Source: Cyanobium sp. M30B3 (GTDB lineage: Bacteria > Cyanobacteriota > Cyanobacteriia > PCC-6307 > Cyanobiaceae). Taken from it: a stretch of 64,000 nt of DNA. The translations under genes were made by a program, and so were the position numbers. Below are positions 56,486 through 64,000 of this stretch, piece by piece. Positions within the stretch are counted from its first letter, which is position 1. Each line of letters begins with the position of its first letter. The notes beneath the pieces are model-generated. The model saw only the letters and a list, made by a program, of their open reading frames with translations, did not search any database and was not told where the DNA came from. The stretch spans positions 2,946,465-3,010,464 of the forward strand of contig CP073761.1 of assembly GCA_018399015.1 (NCBI GenBank). The letters run 5' to 3'.

Positions 56486-57019
56486 TCAGGCGGCCGTGCC
56501 CTCGCCTTCGGCGTGCTGCTTGAGCGCCCGGGCGAGACCGGAGGGAACTTCGTTGATGCCCACGGCCACCTTGGTGGCCACGGCGTTGATCGCACCGGCG
56601 ATCTGGGCCATGAGCACCTCCTTGGAGGGCAGATCCCCGATGGCCTTGATGTCGTTCTGGGAGAGGAGCTTGCCTTCGAACAGGCCGCCCTTCACCTCCG
56701 ACTTCTTCGTGTCCTTCTGGAAGGACTGCACGGCCTTCACCGCACCACCCACGTCGCCCTTGACGAGCACGAAGGCGTTGGTGCCGGTGAGCAGGGAATC
56801 GAGTTCCGACCAGGCGCTGTTGCCATCAATGGCCCGGCGCATCAAGGTGTTTTTGGTCACCTTGCACACGCCGTTGGCCGCCTGCAGACGGGTCCGCAGG
56901 TCGGTCATTTCCTTGATGGACAGGCCCTGGTAATCCAGGACAAGCGCCATTTCGGCTTCACCGAGGAGCCCCTTGAGCTCTTCGACGATCTGTTGCTTGT
57001 TCTCCAGCGTGCGGCCCAT
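56486..57019 (-). CDS. rplJ: 50S ribosomal protein L10
   Basis: 177 residues. Holds the L7/L12 dimers on the ribosome and autoregulates its operon by binding its leader. The start [20 protein letters not shown], then [20 protein letters not shown] and [13 protein letters not shown], is typical; the C-terminal part [20 protein letters not shown] binds L12. Preceded by a likely L10 leader. Confidence 0.98.
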   Translation of the reverse strand: MGRTLENKQQIVEELKGLLGEAEMALVLDYQGLSIKEMTDLRTRLQAANGVCKVTKNTLMRRAIDGNSAWSELDSLLTGTNAFVLVKGDVGGAVKAVQSFQKDTKKSEVKGGLFEGKLLSQNDIKAIGDLPSKEVLMAQIAGAINAVATKVAVGINEVPSGLARALKQHAEGEGTAA

Positions 57020-57149
57020 AGGAAAGGAACGGATCGGGGGAACAAGCCGGGACAGCGGCCCTGGACGGCCCGGGGATCCCTCCGGCGTGCCGGCGAATCA
57101 CCAGGGCTCGAGGCCGCTGCACGTTCCGGACCCGATCAGCTGGCCGCCC

Positions 57150-57275
57150 GGCAAGGGGACGGGGCTGGAGGTTGAAACCTGTCGCGTTCACCTCGGCAGG
57201 ACTTAAGGGAATGCCTGCTGTCTGGGGTAGGGCGCGTGCCCCTTCTGGCCAAAGCCAGTTAACCACTCTACCAGC
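57150..57275 (-). promoter_or_regulatory. Probable ribosomal protein L10 leader
   Basis: The 343-base gap between rplA and rplJ holds, on the minus strand, a structured stretch with GGTAGAGTGGTTAACTGGC (about 57271-57250) and, further down, the CTGCCGAGGTG block (about 57196-57186), which resembles the conserved segment of bacterial L10 leaders where L10-L12 binds. A TAGAGT box at 57270-57265 with TTGATG 16 bases upstream (57292-57287) may be the rplJ promoter. The rest of the gap, 57020-57150, is GC-rich with no gene seen. Exact boundaries are estimates. Confidence 0.55.
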
Positions 57276-57290
57276 CTGAGAGCAGCCATC

Positions 57291-57314
57291 AAAAAGCCCT
57301 GCCGATGGCAGGGC
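57291..57314 (-). terminator. Intrinsic terminator after rplA (minus strand)
   Basis: On the minus strand GCCCTGCC-ATC-GGCAGGGC (57314-57296) is followed by TTTTT. It separates the rplK-rplA transcript from the rplJ leader and may act as a partial terminator or attenuator. Confidence 0.88.
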
Positions 57315-57362
57315 ACAGCCTGGGGGCCTCTCCCCAGCACAAGCAAGACCGATCAGCCGCCG

Positions 57363-58070
57363 TCAGGCCTCCTGCTTGAGCTCCTGGAGGGCGGAGAAGT
57401 CCACCTGCACCGAGGGACCCATGGTGGAGGTCACGTACAGGGAGCGCCAGTAGCGGCCCTTGGCGCCGCTGGGCTTGTTGCGGTCGATGGTTTCCTGCAG
57501 GGCCTTGAGGTTGTCGAGCAGCTTGGCCACGTCGAAGCTGGCCTTGCCGAAGCGCACGTGCACGATGCCGGTGCGGTCGGCGCGGAACTCCAGTTTGCCG
57601 GCCTTGAACTCGCTGATGGCGCCGGCCAGGTCGGTGGTCACGGTGCCGGCCTTGGGGTTGGGCATCAGGCCGCGGGGACCGAGCACCCGGCCCAGCTTGG
57701 CCACCTTGGGCATCATGTCCGGGGTGGCGATCAGCAGGTCGAAGTCCATCTCGCCCTTGGCGATGGTGTCCACCAGCTCGTCGTCGCCGGCCAGGTCAGC
57801 CCCGGCGGCCTTGGCGGCGGCGACCGCTTCACCGCGGGCGATCACGGCGATGCGGATGGTCTGGCCCGTGCCGTGGGGCAGGGCCACGGTGGTGCGCAGT
57901 TGCTGGTCGGTGTACTTGGGATCAATGCCCAGGCGCACGTGGGCTTCGATCGTCTCGTCGAATTTGGCGTTGGCATTGGCCTTCACCAGTTCGAGGGCTT
58001 CGAGCGGGGCGTAGGCCTGGTCGGCCACCTTGGCAGCAAGTTCGGTGTAGCGCTTGGAAACGTTGGGCAT
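57363..58070 (-). CDS. rplA: 50S ribosomal protein L1
   Basis: 235 residues. Binds 23S rRNA at the L1 stalk and, in other bacteria, represses its own mRNA. Conserved blocks: [20 protein letters not shown], the [20 protein letters not shown] segment, [20 protein letters not shown] and [20 protein letters not shown]. Complete, standard length. Confidence 0.98.
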   Translation of the reverse strand: MPNVSKRYTELAAKVADQAYAPLEALELVKANANAKFDETIEAHVRLGIDPKYTDQQLRTTVALPHGTGQTIRIAVIARGEAVAAAKAAGADLAGDDELVDTIAKGEMDFDLLIATPDMMPKVAKLGRVLGPRGLMPNPKAGTVTTDLAGAISEFKAGKLEFRADRTGIVHVRFGKASFDVAKLLDNLKALQETIDRNKPSGAKGRYWRSLYVTSTMGPSVQVDFSALQELKQEA

Positions 58071-58101
58071 GGCAGGAATGGGGTGCGGGCGATTCAGAAC
58101 G

Positions 58102-58136
58102 GAAACGCAGTGGGCCTGGTGCGAAACGCAGTGGGC
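58102..58136. repeat. 14-bp direct repeat between rplK and rplA
   Basis: GAAACGCAGTGGGC occurs at 58102-58115 and 58123-58136 (plus strand) with a seven-base spacer, within the 133-base gap between rplK and rplA. No match to a known protein site is recognised; an mRNA-level L1 site is possible. Confidence 0.6.
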
Positions 58137-58203
58137 TTGCAGTCCGGCTGGATCTCCCCCGATGGAGGAATGGAATGGTGTGAGGCGATGGAACCGAAAC
58201 GGT

Positions 58204-58629
58204 TCAGTCGTTCACGGCGACGCCCATGTTGCGGGCGGTGCCTTCGATGATGCGCATGGCCGACTCCACGCTGGTGCAGTTGAGGTCGGGCAGCTTGGTC
58301 TTGGCGATCTCCTCGAGCTGGGCCCGGGAGATGGCACCCACCGACCCCTTGGAGGAGGTGGCGGCACCCTTCTCAATGCCGGCGGCCTTGGAGATCAGCA
58401 CCGAGGCGGGCGGGGTCTTGGTGATGAAGGTGAAGCTGCGGTCTTCGAAGACCGAGATCTCCACCGGAATCACATAACCGGCCTTGTCCTGGGTGCGGGC
58501 GTTGTACTCCTTGCAGAACGCCATGATGTTGACGCCATGCTGACCGAGGGCAGGACCCACGGGTGGCGCCGGGTTGGCTTTGCCGGCATCGAGGGCCAGC
58601 TTGATTACGGCAACGACTTTCTTGGCCAT
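58204..58629 (-). CDS. rplK: 50S ribosomal protein L11
   Basis: 141 residues. Part of the GTPase-associated centre. N-terminal proline-rich [20 protein letters not shown] with the [20 protein letters not shown] segment, and the C-terminal rRNA-binding domain [20 protein letters not shown] and [15 protein letters not shown]. Typical length; nusG precedes by 130 bases. Confidence 0.98.
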   Translation of the reverse strand: MAKKVVAVIKLALDAGKANPAPPVGPALGQHGVNIMAFCKEYNARTQDKAGYVIPVEISVFEDRSFTFITKTPPASVLISKAAGIEKGAATSSKGSVGAISRAQLEEIAKTKLPDLNCTSVESAMRIIEGTARNMGVAVND

Positions 58630-58759
58630 CGTCTGGGGCTACTGGGACAGAACTCCCAGAGGGAGTGGGAGCGAATCTGCGGATCACCCCCATCGCCGGG
58701 GGTGTGGACTGTACGGCCGCCCTCCGCAGGGAGACGGCCGCTGAGCGGAGGCCGCAGCC

Positions 58760-59428
58760 TCAGCTCTGCTTGCTGATCTGGGAGAACTCGAGTTCCACCG
58801 GGGTTTCCCGGCCGAAGATCGAGAGCAGGGCCTTGAGCTTGTTGCGCTCGCCGCTCACCTCGATCACCTCGCCCTGGAAATCCTTGAACGGACCAGCGGT
58901 GACCAGGATCTGATCGCCCTCGGTGAGGTCGACCTTCACCACGGCCTTCTTCTCGGCCGCCCGCTTGAAGATGCGGTCCACCTCCTGGCGGGAGAGGGGG
59001 CGGGGCTTGATGTGGCCCCGGGCGCGGGCGGTGGCGCGACGCTCCTCGGCCCCAACGAAATTGATCACGTTGGGGGTGCTGCGCACCGCCATCATCGTGT
59101 CCTCATCGAGCACCATGCGCACCAGCACATAGCCCGGAAACACCTTTTCCTCGGTGCTGGTGCGGTTTCCGTCCTTCTTGATCTTCACCCCGGGCGTCTG
59201 GGGAATCTCGATCTCCAGGATGCGGTTGTCCACGCCCAGGGTCACGGCGCGCTGCTCCAGGGTGGCCTTCACCTTCTTCTCGCAGCTGGAGGCCACCTGC
59301 ACGGCATACCAGCGGGCCACCTGGCGTTTCTCCTCCGGATCCACCACGGCGATGGGCTCGGCCACAGGCGCGTCGGCCTGCAGCTCGGCGGCGTCGAGGC
59401 TGGTCTCAGTCGGGCTGATATCGGACAC
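58760..59428 (-). CDS. nusG: Transcription termination/antitermination factor NusG
   Basis: 222 residues. Travels with RNA polymerase and links to Rho and the ribosome. NGN domain: ARWYAVQVASSCEKKVKATL, FPGYVLVRMVLDED and TPNVINFVG; KOW domain: KVDLTEGDQILVTAGPFKDF, QGEVIEVSGERNKLKALLSI and FGRETPVELEFSQI. The extra acidic N-terminal stretch (about 35 residues) is common in cyanobacteria. No ATG is available; GTG 59428 (VSDISPTETS) is the best start, 38 bases after secE. Confidence 0.96.
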   Translation of the reverse strand: MSDISPTETSLDAAELQADAPVAEPIAVVDPEEKRQVARWYAVQVASSCEKKVKATLEQRAVTLGVDNRILEIEIPQTPGVKIKKDGNRTSTEEKVFPGYVLVRMVLDEDTMMAVRSTPNVINFVGAEERRATARARGHIKPRPLSRQEVDRIFKRAAEKKAVVKVDLTEGDQILVTAGPFKDFQGEVIEVSGERNKLKALLSIFGRETPVELEFSQISKQS

Positions 59429-59466
59429 GGGGCTCGTCAACGGGAACTGGGGAAGGAACGGCGGAT

Positions 59467-59772
59467 TCAGCGGAACACCTGGGTGGCGGCCCAGCCGTAG
59501 AAGCGATCCAGGGCGGCGATCGCCGCGGCCGACAGGCTCACCATCAGGATCACCGCCACCGACTCGCTGAACAGCTGCTGGCGGCTGGGCCACACCACCC
59601 GCCGCAGCTCGGCCACGGTGGCCGCCGCGAAACCGGCATCGGCCTCGGCGACGGGCAGACCAGCCTCCTCCACCCCAACCGACCTGAGGGCGCCGCTTTC
59701 AGCCGCGCTGCCCTCAGGCTGGGTGGCGCCCTTCGGCTGGGCTGGACTGGATGTGGGGGCTTCGGGCTCCAA
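59467..59772 (-). CDS. secE: Preprotein translocase subunit SecE
   Basis: 101 residues. Small essential part of SecYEG. A single C-terminal helix, VAVILMVSLSAAAIAALDRF, follows the amphipathic motif ELRRVVWPSRQQLFSES, which is the SecE signature. The N-terminal 40 residues are a variable alanine/proline-rich extension. The gene order secE-nusG-rplK-rplA-rplJ-rplL is conserved in bacteria. Confidence 0.93.
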   Translation of the reverse strand: MEPEAPTSSPAQPKGATQPEGSAAESGALRSVGVEEAGLPVAEADAGFAAATVAELRRVVWPSRQQLFSESVAVILMVSLSAAAIAALDRFYGWAATQVFR

Positions 59773-59909
59773 GGTGGGCTCCAGAAACGGACGCGGGTGC
59801 GCCGCGTGCGTGAGGGTGGGGAATCGCTCTGCTGACAGCCGGGGAGGGTGGACCGGATGACTCGGGAGACTGGACCGGCCGGGCTGGTACTGCTCGGCAA
59901 ACGACCACC

Positions 59910-62771
59910 CTACCGGACGTCGTCACCTCCCAGGAGGGGCCGGAAGGCCAGCGCACCGTCGGCACCGGCGGGCAGCTCCACCCGCACCCCCCGGGCGCCA
60001 TGGAAGCTGTCGGCCAGCAGGGCGGTGGCCAGGGGATTCTCCAGCTGACGGCGCAGCACCCGCCGCAGCGGCCTGGCACCGTACTCGGGCTCATAGCCCT
60101 GCCGGGCCAGGGCCTGCTCCACCGGCTCCTCCACCTCCAGCGCCAGGCCCTGCTCGGCCAGCAGGCCGGCCAGCTCCGCCAGCTGCAGCCGCACGATGTG
60201 CTGCAGGTCCTGCTGGGCCAGGGGCCGGAAGCGGATCACCTCGTCGATCCGGTTGAGGAACTCCGGCCGGAACTGGCTGGCCAGGGCCTGCTCCACCTGC
60301 TCGGCCAGCCAGCTCTCGGCCTGGGAGATCTCCTCTGCAGGCCTCGCGTCCGGGGAGGAACCTGCCTGCCGGCGGGCGCTCTCCAGGATCGCCCGGCTGG
60401 CCAGGTTGCTGGTCATGATCACCACCGTGTGGCGGAAATCCACCGTGCGGCCCTGGGAGTCGGTGAGCCGCCCGTCGTCGAGCACCTGCAGCAGCAGGTT
60501 GAACACCTCCGGGTGGGCCTTCTCCACCTCGTCGAGCAGCAGCACCGCGTAGGGCCGGCGCCGCACCGCCTCGGTGAGCTGGCCGCCCTCCTCGTAGCCC
60601 ACATAGCCCGGGGGGGCCCCCACCAGCCGGGCCACGGCGTTGCGCTCCATGAACTCGCTCATGTCGAGCCGCACCAGGGCCTCGTCCTCGTCGAACAGGG
60701 CCGCCGCCAGGGCCTTGGCCAGTTCCGTCTTGCCCACACCTGTGGGGCCGAGGAACAGGAACGAGCCCACCGGCCTGGTGGGGGCCTGCATGCCGGCCCG
60801 GGCGCGGCGGATGGCCGCGGCCACCGCGGCCACCGCCTCCGGCTGGCCGATCACCCGTTCAGCAAGCCGCTGCTCCAGCTCCAGCAGCTTCTGGCGTTCG
60901 CTGGCCAGCAGCTGCTGCACGGGGATGCCGGTGGAGCGGGCCACCACATCGGCGATGTCACCGGGTTCCACCTGCTCGCGCAGCATCGTGTCGCCCTGCA
61001 TCTCGACCTCCAGGACCTGGCGGCGCTGCTGCACGCCGTGGAGCTGGTCGTACTGCAGGCGGGCGGCCTCCTCCTGGTCGCCGTCGCGCTCGGCCTCGGC
61101 GATGGCATGGCGCAGCTCCTCGTCCTGCTGGAGCAGCTCGCGCAGCTCCTCCACCCGCCGGCGCTCCGCCTGCCAGCGCCGCTGCAGCTGCTGCAGGCTG
61201 TCGGTGGCGGCCTGGCGCCGGGCCTGCAGGGCCACCCGCTCGGCCTCGGGCGCGGCCTCGGCCGAGAGCAGGGCCAGCTCCACCCGGCGCAATTCGGCCT
61301 CGGCACCCTCCACCTCCTGGGGCTTGGAGGTCACGTCCATGCGCAGCTCGGCGGCCGCCTCGTCCACCAGGTCGATCGCCGAATCGGGCAGGCAGCGATC
61401 GCTGATGTAGCGATCGGCCAGGCGGGCCGCCGCCACCAGGGCCGCGTCGCTGATCGACACGCCGTGGTGCAGCTCGTAGCGCTCCTTGAGGCCGCGCAGG
61501 ATCTGCACGCAGGTGTCCAGGCCCGGCTCCTTGACCAGCACCTGCTGGAAGCGGCGATCCAGGGCCGGATCCCTGGCGATGCTGCGGCGGTACTCATCCG
61601 GGGTGGTGGCACCGATGCAGCGCAGCTCCCCCTGGGCCAGGGCCGGCTTGAGAATGCTGCCGGCGTCGGCACTGGAGCGCTCGCTGCTCACCACCGTGTG
61701 CAGCTCGTCGATGAACAGGATCACGCCGCCCGCGCCGCGCCCCTCCGCCGCGCGCACCTCGGCCAGCACGCTGCGCAGCCGTTCCTCGAACTGGCCGCGG
61801 AACTTGGCACCGGCGATCAGGGCGCCCAGGTCGAGGGCCACCAGCCGCTGGCCGCGCAGGGCCTCGGGCACCTCACCGGCCACGATCCGCTGGGCCAGCA
61901 GTTCGGCCACGGCGGTCTTGCCCACACCGGGCTCGCCGATCAGCACCGGGTTGTTCTTGCCCCGGCGCGAGAGCACCTGGATCAGGCGGCGGATCTCGGT
62001 GTCGCGGCCGATCACCGGGTCGAGGTCGCCGGCCCGGGCGGCGGCGGTGAGATCGCGGCCGTAGCGCTCCAGGGCCGTGGGCTCGGCCTCGGCAGCATCG
62101 GGCTCCAGCCGCAGCGGTTCGGCGGCCATGGGCTCAGCAGCCCCCTGGGCCGCATCCCTGGCCCTGGCCGATGGCGGCGGGGCCGCAGCCGCGGAGCTGG
62201 GGGTGGGGCCGGGGGCTGGCGCACCGGTGTCAACCCAGTCGTCGAGAGCGGGCTGCCGGGGCGGCTCCCGCTGGGGCTCCCGCCCTGGCCCGGGACCGGG
62301 CCGCAGCCAGCGGCGCACCTGCTCCTCCCCCAGGCCCTCGGCGGCCAGGGCGGCGGCGCCGACCCGGGGTTCCTCCAGCAGGGCCAGCAGCAGGTGGGGC
62401 AGATCGATCAGCCGCGATCCCCAGGCCGCCCGGCGGCGGTCGGCCTGCTCGAGCAGGTCCTCCAGGGCATCGCCGATGAACAGCTGGCCGTCGCCGCCGG
62501 CGGGTTGCTCCAGGCAGAAGGCCTCCACGGCATCGAGCACGCGGTCGCCATTGATCGGCAGTTGCTCCACCCAGCCGGCGAAGCGCCGCTCCAGCAGCAG
62601 GGCCTGCAGCAGGTGCTCCACGTCCATGGCGCCGTGGCGCCAGCGCCGGGCCGTGTCCTGGGCGGCGAGCAGCAGGTCCCAGGCGTCGTCGCTGAAGCGG
62701 TCGGGCTCGGCGGTGAGGCTGCCGCCCAAGCCAGACGTGGCGGCGGAGTCGGACCGCATCTCAGGCCCCAT
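59910..62771 (-). CDS. clpB2: ClpB2-type AAA+ disaggregase (second ClpB of cyanobacteria)
   Basis: 953 residues, Hsp100. Divergent N domain (residues about 20-160), a proline/alanine-rich linker (about 165-230), first AAA module with Walker [11 protein letters not shown] and [12 protein letters not shown], a coiled-coil middle domain (about 480-600), and second AAA module with [35 protein letters not shown], then [20 protein letters not shown]. Both ATP sites appear intact. ATG 62771 or 62759 are both possible. Lies 137 bases before secE and two bases after gloA. Confidence 0.92.
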   Translation of the reverse strand: MGPEMRSDSAATSGLGGSLTAEPDRFSDDAWDLLLAAQDTARRWRHGAMDVEHLLQALLLERRFAGWVEQLPINGDRVLDAVEAFCLEQPAGGDGQLFIGDALEDLLEQADRRRAAWGSRLIDLPHLLLALLEEPRVGAAALAAEGLGEEQVRRWLRPGPGPGREPQREPPRQPALDDWVDTGAPAPGPTPSSAAAAPPPSARARDAAQGAAEPMAAEPLRLEPDAAEAEPTALERYGRDLTAAARAGDLDPVIGRDTEIRRLIQVLSRRGKNNPVLIGEPGVGKTAVAELLAQRIVAGEVPEALRGQRLVALDLGALIAGAKFRGQFEERLRSVLAEVRAAEGRGAGGVILFIDELHTVVSSERSSADAGSILKPALAQGELRCIGATTPDEYRRSIARDPALDRRFQQVLVKEPGLDTCVQILRGLKERYELHHGVSISDAALVAAARLADRYISDRCLPDSAIDLVDEAAAELRMDVTSKPQEVEGAEAELRRVELALLSAEAAPEAERVALQARRQAATDSLQQLQRRWQAERRRVEELRELLQQDEELRHAIAEAERDGDQEEAARLQYDQLHGVQQRRQVLEVEMQGDTMLREQVEPGDIADVVARSTGIPVQQLLASERQKLLELEQRLAERVIGQPEAVAAVAAAIRRARAGMQAPTRPVGSFLFLGPTGVGKTELAKALAAALFDEDEALVRLDMSEFMERNAVARLVGAPPGYVGYEEGGQLTEAVRRRPYAVLLLDEVEKAHPEVFNLLLQVLDDGRLTDSQGRTVDFRHTVVIMTSNLASRAILESARRQAGSSPDARPAEEISQAESWLAEQVEQALASQFRPEFLNRIDEVIRFRPLAQQDLQHIVRLQLAELAGLLAEQGLALEVEEPVEQALARQGYEPEYGARPLRRVLRRQLENPLATALLADSFHGARGVRVELPAGADGALAFRPLLGGDDVR

Positions 62772-62772
62772 C

Positions 62773-63171
62773 TCAGGCAGCGGCCCTGGAGGCCAGCTCG
62801 ATCAGCTCCACCTTGTAGCCGTCCGGGTCTTCCACGAAGGCGATCACCGTGCTGCCGTGCTTCATCGGACCGGGCTCCCGCACCACCCTGCCCCCCTTCT
62901 CCCGGATCGCCGCGCACACGCCCTGGATATCGTCCACGCCGAGGGCGATGTGGCCGTAGCCACTGCCGATCTCGTAGCTGCTGGTGTCCCAGTTGTGGGT
63001 GAGCTCCAGCACGGTGTGATCGCTCTCATCGCCATAGCCCACGAACGCCAGGGTGAAGCGCCCACTGGGGTAGTCCTTGCGGCGCAGCAGGCGCATGCCG
63101 AGCACCTCGGTGTAGAAGGCCAGCGACCGCTCCAGATCGCCGACCCGGAGCATGGTGTGCAGCAGACGCAT
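62773..63171 (-). CDS. gloA: Lactoylglutathione lyase (glyoxalase I)
   Basis: 132 residues. Converts the methylglyoxal-glutathione adduct to lactoylglutathione. Vicinal-oxygen-chelate fold with expected metal residues: [20 protein letters not shown] (His), [20 protein letters not shown] (Glu), GHIALGVDD (His) and [16 protein letters not shown] (final Glu). Complete and of normal length. Two bases before the clpB2 start, so likely co-transcribed. Confidence 0.95.
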   Translation of the reverse strand: MRLLHTMLRVGDLERSLAFYTEVLGMRLLRRKDYPSGRFTLAFVGYGDESDHTVLELTHNWDTSSYEIGSGYGHIALGVDDIQGVCAAIREKGGRVVREPGPMKHGSTVIAFVEDPDGYKVELIELASRAAA

Positions 63172-63277
63172 CGGTGATGGGAGCTGGGTGGGGAGTCAGG
63201 TCTAGGGCTGTCGGGCCCATTGTGAAAGGCCGCACGGTACCGGTGACGACAAAAGGCCCGGCGGGGGGCACCCATAA

Positions 63278-64000
<723 letters not shown>

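Noticed and set aside
57240..57290. A tRNA D-arm-like stretch (GGTAGAGTGG) upstream of rplJ
   Set aside because: No acceptor stem or T-arm could be assembled; it fits better as part of the L10 leader region.
60000..63002. A 1000-residue plus-strand open frame over clpB2
   Set aside because: It is the antisense shadow of a clear AAA+ gene, made long by high GC. Composition is low-complexity and no domain is seen.

Overview
The window comes from a high-GC alpha-picocyanobacterium (Cyanobium/freshwater-type Synechococcus style). Evidence: photosystem II genes psbE-psbF-psbL-psbJ with rubA and ycf48, the ndhC-ndhK-ndhJ operon of thylakoid NDH-1, Mg-chelatase chlD, a carotenoid oxygenase, a DUF3747 protein, and compact, very GC-rich genes with short gaps, 4-base start/stop overlaps and many GTG/TTG starts. 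Both ends cut genes: a phosphohexomutase on the left and enolase on the right.

Layout. 1-1843: phosphohexomutase tail, rdgB, and a lower-GC mazEF toxin-antitoxin pair. 2067-13228: a long minus-strand run, read from right to left: DUF374 acyltransferase, GT4-type glycosyltransferase, DUF-type GT2 glycosyltransferase, a glycosyltransferase-sulfotransferase fusion, two more sulfotransferases, lpxK, lpxB, an MsbA-like exporter and a carotenoid oxygenase. This looks like lipid A/LPS synthesis with an inserted glycan-sulfation module. 13273-17495: psbJ, psbL, psbF, psbE, ycf48, rubA (minus) and ndhC-K-J (plus). 17518-32027: yvcK, mlaF-mlaD lipid transport, chlD, folK, a Nudix hydrolase, a normal photolyase, a DegT aminotransferase, a peroxiredoxin-like protein, a lipoprotein, an apparently circularly permuted photolyase/cryptochrome homologue, a DUF389 membrane protein and fabI. 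32032-38540: Nif11-like peptide, hisB, lpxI, hisS and a UDP-sugar block (UDP-glucose dehydrogenase, UDP-xylose synthase, UDP-glucuronate 4-epimerase).

38568-52796: a frameshifted coiled-coil/RodZ-C-like gene, a 2754-residue RTX/Calx-beta surface protein with a large internal duplication, and the type IV pilus genes pilQ-O-N-M. 52832-55739: pyrD, RNase HI with an extra C-terminal domain, and a secreted DUF3747 protein. 55817-55915 holds a candidate small RNA. 56040-63171 is the ribosomal/secretion block (rplL, rplJ, rplA, rplK, nusG, secE) followed by clpB2 and gloA, and eno opens in the opposite direction.

Themes. Lipid A genes (lpxI, lpxB, lpxK, msbA-like, DUF374), three sulfotransferase domains, UDP-uronic acid/xylose synthesis and the giant RTX protein make this a cell-envelope-rich window. 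The items most worth follow-up are the permuted photolyase with a possible four-cysteine iron-sulfur site, the glycosyltransferase-sulfotransferase fusion inside the lipid A run, the block-duplicated RTX protein, and the small RNA carrying the exact complement of the Yfr1 core motif. No tRNA, rRNA, CRISPR array or insertion sequence was seen.
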